Source of the DNA: Cytospora piceicola
Taxonomy: Eukaryota > Ascomycota > Sordariomycetes > Diaporthales > Cytosporaceae
Assembly (NCBI GenBank): GCA_023375675.1
Contig: JALQBC010000022.1
Coordinates: 62,001 to 126,000, forward strand
Direction: 5' to 3'
DNA length: 64,000 nt
The translations under genes and the position numbers were made by a program. The notes below the pieces were generated by a model that had not been told where the DNA came from, did no database searches, and saw only the letters and a program-made list of their open reading frames with translations. Positions within the stretch are counted from its first letter, which is position 1. Every line of letters begins with the position of its first letter. This document shows positions 57,731 to 64,000 of the stretch, one piece after another.

Positions 57731-58721
57731 CTCTGCTGGAGTGCTTGGCTGGGGATTTCCTGGGAAGGTTGTCTGCAATACAAAAGGGAGTAAATACTGT
57801 GCTTGATATCAAATACATGCGGTCGTTGACAAACCTGCTTGCTTCTCTCGTATCATCGAAGTTGTTCCAGCATCATTCAAATTAGACATTCTGTTTGTAT
57901 TGATTTTCCCAACAGCTGGTTTCCAACATCAGAACCCTTCCTCCCCTCAGGATGGAAGTCGGGTATCAAGCTCCAATACAAGACTTATATTGCATATAAA
58001 TAACCAATGACAGAGTCATTTCTTGTTTCTCCCAGTGGCGATTGGCCTTTGAGACGATATATTGTATTGAGTGCGAACCAGATAGGCCAATTGCCACTAC
58101 TAAATTAACCATGTATACTTATTTGCCACCATGAATCAAGGTGGATAATATGTTCTGTTAAGTACCCGTCGCTTCGTTCCGGACTTTGATTCATTAACAA
58201 TCACATTGTTCATGTTGCTGCTGCTGTCAATTTTCGGCCGTCGACGAGGTCTTCCGTGGACTAGAAACAAAATCATATCAAGACATGAGCAGCAGCTGGT
58301 AGGTGTTCAAAAAGAAATAAGTTGGATACACTCATATGTTCCCTATGCTTCGCCATGTTTGGTATCATAAGGCAGGCAAAGAAGCTATCGCCACAGCCAA
58401 ACGCTAATTGCACCAATGCAGTCCGACCTAAAAACCAAATTCAAACAAACAAGATCTGAATATGTATGTTGAACGCTGGAGTGATGAACTATCAAAATCA
58501 GCCAGCCGTCAAACCAGAGCCAAAACCTGTGCCGATCCCCTATGCCAACGCCGAATTCCCTCGAGATATCGTGTTATAGTCTCCAAATAAAAACCCCGTG
58601 TGGTTCATATCCCAATACCAACGAAAGCGCCTTCCACAGGTATGTGCACATCGTTTCCCTAATCCTGAAAAGGCTGTTTTCACTCCGCTTGAAATCCCAT
58701 CATGCTTTCTCTCCATCCACA
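57731..58721. other. Intergenic between convergent genes
   Basis: 3' regions of the esterase (+) and the SOK1-like gene (-). No other feature supported. Confidence 0.55.
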
Positions 58722-61700
58722 TTATGTGGCAGCAGCCACCGCCACCGCAGCAGCGGCAGTAGCGCTTTGAGCTTCAACCTTCTCGGCTACTGTGTCCCAC
58801 CACGGACCATGTGCCTCGCGGTCAACAGATGCCACCTTGGTCATCTCATCAATCATGTCCTTGACCCTGTCCACAAATTCCGCCAGCCCGGAAGTGGCAA
58901 GCCTCTCACCCGCCGAGTTATTGACCTTGGCCTTCTCGCTGTTGCTCCCCGCCGCCAGACGGCCTAGCACGTGGTCGCGTAGCCGCTTGAGCAGGAGCCG
59001 AAGTACTGGCTGGGTGGGATCATGGGAATTGGGGTCCCAGCTTTCACTGGGGTTCGGTTGCTGGGTGGTCGCCATTTCCCTGTGCACAGCAACGAGCTTG
59101 TCAACAAGGCCGCGGAGGTGATTCTTCAAAGTGGAGGGCATCGATCTTCCAGCCTCGAGGGCGGCCATGATACCCGTAACAGCGGACTCTTGTGAGACGG
59201 CATGGTCGAGCACATTCATGATGCGTGCGGCCTCCGTTCTCCATGGTGCTCTGACATCACGCTTGAGGAGGTTCTTGCACTGAAGCAGGATACCGCCGGT
59301 GGTGATTATGTTCCGTGTTAAATGACCGTACTTCCGTATCCTCTTGTAGTCAAGCTGTAGCATTTCTGGTATTTGGCCATAACGCATCGTGCTTGGCTGA
59401 GTGAAGATATCGACAAGCATGTGCACGTATATCCGTTCAGCTGTTGGCCTGTTTCTGGGATGGTGGATGTTCTCAGGGTCACGGCGGCTCGTATCGGCCA
59501 TGACCTTGTTTCGTGCCGCACGCCAGGCAACTTCAGCTGCGAAGAGACCATGCTCGCGATGCTCGATCGCGCTCGCGAATGCCTTGGCTTCGTACTCGGG
59601 TGCTGATTCTAGCAGCTGGGGCGCAACCAAGTGGAGGAGGTGGTTGGCGTAGTCGCTCAACATGACATCAATAAAGAGGATGAGGGCCTCCAGACGCTCC
59701 ACGTAGCTGCCCTGGCTGAGCTTGTTGTCGACCAGGTCTTTCACCTGGTCATCCCGCACAGGAGCGCATAACTTCGGCAGCAAAGCACCCATCGACGCAA
59801 AGAAGCGTTCATAGGAGAAAGACCCGTTCCGGAATCGTTGATCCAATTCCTTCGCATCCAACAACTCGCCGATGAAGGTGTGTACGGAGTTGCCAGGTTT
59901 GACAAGTCTCTGCAGTTTATCACGGACGTGTTTGCCAATCTTGAGGAGAAGGTAGAAGTGTACCTCGCGAGACCGGGCATCTACGAGGTGCATGGTCGCC
60001 CGCATCTCGTCAAGCAGGGGTTCCAGTGCCTTGGTCTCGGCCTCAACGAAATCGTCTGCTTGAACACGGTATTGCTTGTTAATCGCTAGCTCGTGAACGA
60101 CGGTTCGATTGTCAGGCAGAAGCGTTCCCTTTTTTCTGGGCTTTGGCCCTTGTGGTCTGCTCGCGGGAGTGGACGGTGGTGTCGGGTATACAGCCGAAGC
60201 GTCGCTTGATGAGCTTGAAGCTTGGCTCTTAGTACCTAGGTCAGCCATCGCAGACTCGGTGGTCATGGACTGGTCGGCGATTCGAGGTTTCAAGTCGGCC
60301 TTTTGCTTTTTCTTGTTGGCAGCCCTGGCCTTTTTGGCCCTGAGCCTGGCTTCTTTGATCGACGCAAGACCCCTTTCCCTGCCAATCAGTTTGCTGATTC
60401 GTTGAATCAACATCAGCTGGTTTAACTTCATGCTTTCTTGGTATTGCTCTACCACAGCACGGTCGCTAGTTTCCTTGACGTAGTCCAGAGTGGCATCGAG
60501 CTCAACCAGCTGTCCGAGCATCCCGTCGACAAGAGCGTTCTTGTCTCGAGCCTTCCACGTGAAGAATGCGGTCTCAAACTGGGAATATACGCGAGGAAGG
60601 TCATCCGCTAAGGCTGGAGGAACAGTGTAGTTGTTGAGGCTCGTCAGCCGCGACATGAGGGTTTCAAAGGTTATAAGCAGGTCCCTGGACCGCGCCACAA
60701 GCTCCTGGCATTGAGGATCGGTAAAGTCGTCTCTGGGAATAGGATGTGCAGGAGAACCCTGGTCCGGTGGCATGATGTCGTAAGTGTTGCTGAGGACTTG
60801 AGCAGGATGACCTAAAATGAGGAATGCGCTGAGGAAACAACGGACAGTCTTCATCTGCTCGACCGAGTCGAGGGGACCCTGTTGCAAGCCACACATGGCA
60901 AGAATGCGGGCGGTAGTCATGAGGACACCTTGCTCCCCAAGCTTCGCCGTGACCTCGTCGTATTCTTCCTCTCTGGCTCCGTCCACATTCAGCTTAAGCT
61001 GAGCGAACTCGGAGACGGCCCTCCTCCTGGCCCTGGCGCCCCACCAGTTTTCTATCCTCCAAACAGCAGCGGCCTCTGTCAAGGGTTTCGGTTTGGGTTC
61101 CTTGACCTCTTTCTCCAGCGGCAAAATCTCGACGGACTTCCTGGTCCCCAGGCTGGAGCCCCTGGACCTTGGACTTTGCCTGCGGAGTCCCTCACGACGA
61201 CGTTCGGCTTCAGCCTGACGCTCCTGGATTTGTTGGCGCATCTTGAGGGTCTCCTGCTCCCGCTTCTCCCTGGTAGCCTCAGCAATAGCCTTGGCCCTCT
61301 TGACTTCCTCGGCACACGTCGCGGCAATCTCTTTCAGGTTACGCGCACGAGCCAGTTTTGCAGCTTCTGCTCTCTCCGCGGTGATAGCCATTGCTTGCTC
61401 CTTGGTGCGGGCAGCACGCAAGCGAACCTTCTCGACGTGGGCTGCCCGAGCGGCCAGACGGTTCTGGCGATCTTGCAATATGGCATCTCGTCGCTGACGG
61501 TTCGCAAGATGTTTGCTTTGCGGGCCACTCGACAAGGCGCTGGGTACATGTGACAAGGGTAAGGAATGTAGAGAGGATATGGAGTTTCTGCGTGTGGAGG
61601 CAGCGGAGCCTTTTCGTCGAGTCTGGGAGGGACGGTAGAAGCGGGCGGCGAGGTGTGGCGGAGGGGTGTAAACACGATGTGGACCGCCATCGGCCTGTAG

Positions 61701-61871
61701 ATCTAACGCGTAGATGAAATCTTCCCGGAGGGGCAGCAAAGGGCCGCCAACACCAGTGGAGGTGTGACCTGTGACAACGGCATCGGGGCCGGAGGAATCT
61801 GACATTGGAGTGCCCAAAGATTCCTCAAGATTCCGTGAGGGCTCTGACAGATCTATAGATGGGCGTCGCAT
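58722..61871 (-). CDS. SOK1: SOK1/T-complex protein 11 (Tcp11) family protein
   Basis: Single long minus-strand exon, 1049 aa from ATG 61871 (MRRPSIDLSEPSRNLEESLG); nine more codons upstream are open but begin with GTG, and an AG acceptor in front of the ATG suggests a leader intron. Residues 1-130 are disordered with basic Ser-rich sites. Residues about 140-230 form an Ala/Arg/Glu-rich coiled coil. A Tcp11 domain fills about 420-960, with YERFFASMGALLPKLCAPVR, FIDVMLSDYANHLLHLVAPQ, PSTMRYGQIPEMLQLDYKRI and TRNIITTGGILLQCKNLLKR. Yeast SOK1 was found as a high-copy suppressor of loss of cAMP-dependent protein kinase; fungal members are longer, as here. Probable role in cAMP-linked growth control; location uncertain. 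Confidence 0.93.
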   Translation of the reverse strand: MRRPSIDLSEPSRNLEESLGTPMSDSSGPDAVVTGHTSTGVGGPLLPLREDFIYALDLQADGGPHRVYTPPPHLAARFYRPSQTRRKGSAASTRRNSISSLHSLPLSHVPSALSSGPQSKHLANRQRRDAILQDRQNRLAARAAHVEKVRLRAARTKEQAMAITAERAEAAKLARARNLKEIAATCAEEVKRAKAIAEATREKREQETLKMRQQIQERQAEAERRREGLRRQSPRSRGSSLGTRKSVEILPLEKEVKEPKPKPLTEAAAVWRIENWWGARARRRAVSEFAQLKLNVDGAREEEYDEVTAKLGEQGVLMTTARILAMCGLQQGPLDSVEQMKTVRCFLSAFLILGHPAQVLSNTYDIMPPDQGSPAHPIPRDDFTDPQCQELVARSRDLLITFETLMSRLTSLNNYTVPPALADDLPRVYSQFETAFFTWKARDKNALVDGMLGQLVELDATLDYVKETSDRAVVEQYQESMKLNQLMLIQRISKLIGRERGLASIKEARLRAKKARAANKKKQKADLKPRIADQSMTTESAMADLGTKSQASSSSSDASAVYPTPPSTPASRPQGPKPRKKGTLLPDNRTVVHELAINKQYRVQADDFVEAETKALEPLLDEMRATMHLVDARSREVHFYLLLKIGKHVRDKLQRLVKPGNSVHTFIGELLDAKELDQRFRNGSFSYERFFASMGALLPKLCAPVRDDQVKDLVDNKLSQGSYVERLEALILFIDVMLSDYANHLLHLVAPQLLESAPEYEAKAFASAIEHREHGLFAAEVAWRAARNKVMADTSRRDPENIHHPRNRPTAERIYVHMLVDIFTQPSTMRYGQIPEMLQLDYKRIRKYGHLTRNIITTGGILLQCKNLLKRDVRAPWRTEAARIMNVLDHAVSQESAVTGIMAALEAGRSMPSTLKNHLRGLVDKLVAVHREMATTQQPNPSESWDPNSHDPTQPVLRLLLKRLRDHVLGRLAAGSNSEKAKVNNSAGERLATSGLAEFVDRVKDMIDEMTKVASVDREAHGPWWDTVAEKVEAQSATAAAAVAVAAAT

Positions 61872-62215
61872 GTTGAGTTGTACTGTGAAAGATAACACTC
61901 TAATCTGATCTCGCTGGTGATCGCATCCAACAAAATGGCAGGCGGATAGGAAGGACGTTCGTCTGTTTGCTCTGTAGTATGTCGGAATATCTAGGGAATG
62001 ATTGTCTGCAGGTTATTTTGACAGAATAGAACGTCCTATGATCAGGTCAAGATATGTAGGGAGGGAGGTACGCAGAATCGGATTGCTGGTGAGATGATGG
62101 ATTCGAGGAAAACCGAGGGTTGTTTTGTTGTTCCAAGAATCGACAGCTAAAGTTGAGTTGCGTAGCCCGCGAAGAAGAGGGAAGGGTAGGAAATGAAAGG
62201 TAGTTGGCAAAGAAG

Positions 62216-62269
62216 GTGCAAATGCAGGTGCAAGTGCAAGTTCGCATGCAGGTGCAAGTGCAGGTCGGC
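62216..62269. repeat. CAGGTGCAAGTG-type imperfect tandem repeat
   Basis: Four to five imperfect hexamer/dodecamer units (GGTGCA, AGTGCA) in the leader region of the SOK1-like gene. Seen directly. Confidence 0.8.
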
Positions 62270-62600
62270 AGGAGTAGCTGACGAGTCGAGCTGAATGAAG
62301 TGTTGGAGGGCCTAATGATACAGTAAGGGAAGAAGAGGAGGCCTTGTTGGCCCTTGGCGTCGAAAACAGGTAGCGCCGAGTCCAGGTCAAACAAACCCAA
62401 GCGAAGGATGGGATCTCGCGCCTGAAGGGTCGGGGTCCTCTCTGCGGAGACTTGACAAAGGAGAAAGATTAAATTTGGTTCACAGGATAATCCGTGCTGA
62501 CAGAGAAATGAAGAGCCAGATATCCATTCGGTCTGAATGGTGGCCTAGGTATCGAAAACGGGTATCTAAAGTAGGTAGGGAGATTGGTGTAGGTACCTAG

Positions 62601-62617
62601 TGATGATGATGATGATG
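62601..62617. repeat. (GAT)n microsatellite
   Basis: TGATGATGATGATGATG. Seen directly. Confidence 0.9.
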
Positions 62618-63038
62618 TTGATGAATAATGTGGAAGGAGGAAAGAGAAGCAAAGCATGTTACGGCCGCCACGGTCGGAGATTGGTTGGTTTGTCAGTCAG
62701 TGTCAAGTTGGCGTCAAAGTGTCAGTCGGGCTCAATCCAATTGGGTATTGGGCTGCAGGCTTGATGGATGGACAGGGAAAGAAGGCTGGGGAAAGCAGCT
62801 AACTAAGAAATGCAAGCACGCACGTACCTGCCCGCCGCAAAGGTACGTCGATGTGCCGCATACACAGTAAAAGGAATCATCGTCAAGTACCTATCTAGGT
62901 ACTGATATGTATACAGTACATGGCATCTGTCCGGCTTATGTCAGCAGCATTGAAACCGTTTCCAGATCCCGAGGTCTCGACTCCTGCAGATCTGACCGTC
63001 CGCTTTCATGCCTTGAAGGACCCTCCGCCATGATTTGC

Positions 63039-63058
63039 ATCCATCCATCCATCCATCC
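63039..63058. repeat. (CATC)n microsatellite
   Basis: Five tandem CATC-type units. Seen directly. Confidence 0.9.
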
Positions 63059-63219
63059 CCCTCATTGTTCTGCGCGCCTCTTCTTGATCATAAAGATGCA
63101 CAGTAATTCCTTGTGAATTCAAGTGCATTGGCCCGGGTCGGTGTATGAAAGAAGAAACCTATCGCTTTGGTTCAGCATGTCCCGTGCGACGCCGGACATG
63201 GACGAAGAGTGCCTGGGTG

Positions 63220-63690
63220 CCTAGGTAGCCAGATACATATGACGGTACATATTTACCTAGGTAGGTACGTACAAACGGAGGACTTGGCCCGGATGCCTAG
63301 GTACCTACAGTAGGTACCAAGGTAGTTTCGTAGCCACAATCAGGTCGGCACCGATTCGGCGACTAGCGCGGCTGGGGCGGCAAACGCCTGCTAATTTGGT
63401 GGGGTCCCAAAGCTGCTGCAGCCAGAGTTAAATTTTGATGGCATCAGTCCTGTCAGTCAGTGTATTGGCAGGCTGGCAGGCATGGTCAGAAACAGCTACT
63501 GGCATACTAATCCGTACTGTATGATAGCTTCAACTTGGACAGTCTTTAAAGCCCTGTTGCAGCTACCTCTAGGTGATTCACCTTCCATCCTTCTGCGCCT
63601 CACCGTCGGCCCCCACCCTTGTGAACCTGTACCTTACCTAGGTACTCAAATATCTACCTAGGTATCTACCTATTTAGGTACTGTATCGAA
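63220..63690. repeat. Cluster of CTAGGTA palindromes
   Basis: TACCTAGGTAGGTACGTAC at 63254, CTAGGTACCTACAGTAGGTA near 63298, and CCTAGGTACT, CTACCTAGGTATCTACC and TTTAGGTACTG between 63637 and 63683. All share the core CCTAGGTA or its complement. Confidence 0.8.
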
Positions 63691-64000
63691 AAGACACTGA
63701 TGGCCAGACCGTAATTGTCTCGGTCGATCGCGCATACATTGCCTCTTTGGCTGCAAGGGGCAGGTCCCATTATCAATCGGGGATCACACGAGAAGAACGA
63801 TGGAGTCTTTATCGTATTGCCTGCGGTTACTAGCGGCACCGGCATGCAATTCCATGTCCAAGTCCAAGTTCATATCAGCATCATCGCTGCTGCCGCTGTC
63901 ACCCGTTGCTATCGCTGCTGGTAAAATCTGGCGCCATCTTGGCTCTGGTCCAACTTCTCCTTTTGGCTCTTACTCTTCTTTTACCACAACAACATCCTCG

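Larger units (their letters stand above)
61872..64000. other. Long upstream region of SOK1-like gene, rich in short repeats
   Basis: No gene supported. Holds a CAGGTGCAAGTG-type repeat, a GAT microsatellite, a CATC microsatellite and dense CTAGGTA palindromes (listed separately). Parts probably are 5' leader and promoter of the SOK1-like gene; the right edge may belong to a gene outside the window. Confidence 0.5.

Noticed and set aside
61872..61898. Nine extra codons before the SOK1-like ATG
   Set aside because: They begin with GTG and contain a CACAG acceptor-like site, so they look like a spliced leader.
1..64000. tRNA, rRNA, CRISPR or transposon ends
   Set aside because: I looked for tRNA B-box-like GGTTCGA motifs, direct-repeat arrays and transposase or reverse-transcriptase motifs by eye and found none I could support; a tRNAscan-SE and repeat search would be decisive.

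Overview
The window looks like a chromosome segment of a filamentous ascomycete (Pezizomycotina, most likely Sordariomycetes). The evidence is short 50-110 bp spliceosomal introns, a CFEM-PTH11 receptor, a Zn2Cys6 regulator, a 2EXR gene, small secreted proteins, a CE5 esterase, and remnants of a fungal highly reducing polyketide synthase (HR-PKS). Coding GC is moderate to high, and the intergenic DNA carries long poly-G/C runs and many CTAGGTA palindromes. No virus, CRISPR array, rRNA or tRNA was recognised.

Layout. 0.1-9.4 kb: Zn2Cys6 transcription factor, secreted phosphoesterase-type acid phosphatase, CFEM-PTH11 receptor-like protein, and a short single-span membrane protein. 10.3-23.2 kb is sparse: a secreted type-B lipase with a GC-AG intron, an NTP_transf_6-like protein, two small secreted proteins and more than 8 kb of apparently empty sequence. 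23.8-34.6 kb is a graveyard: a frameshifted 2EXR gene, a P450 relic, an alpha/beta-hydrolase relic, a second P450 relic, and an HR-PKS relic with a large internal deletion and a roughly 156 bp inversion. Among these relics one MFS exporter gene is apparently intact. 35.1-37.2 kb: an unusual protein with two J domains, an FG-rich 29-residue tandem repeat (interrupted by an assembly gap) and a membrane segment between the J domains. 38.4-43.8 kb: a citrate-synthase paralogue with a PTS1-like end, a hypothetical nuclear-type protein and a GFA-family zinc protein. 44.4-45.3 kb: an ABC-C transporter relic collapsed by internal deletions. 45.5-62 kb is mostly conserved housekeeping: TRM6, Arp2/3 subunit ARC18, a hypothetical protein, a 2-Cys peroxiredoxin, a secreted CE5 esterase and a SOK1/TCP11-family protein.

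How the parts fit. The right third is conserved core genome. The left two thirds is accessory, with secreted or surface proteins and a decayed secondary-metabolism locus (PKS, two P450s, hydrolase, MFS and possibly the citrate synthase). No intact biosynthetic cluster remains. The two most unusual items are the predicted membrane-spanning double-J protein and the PKS micro-inversion. All gene models, splice sites and homology statements were made by reading the sequence; no database search was run.
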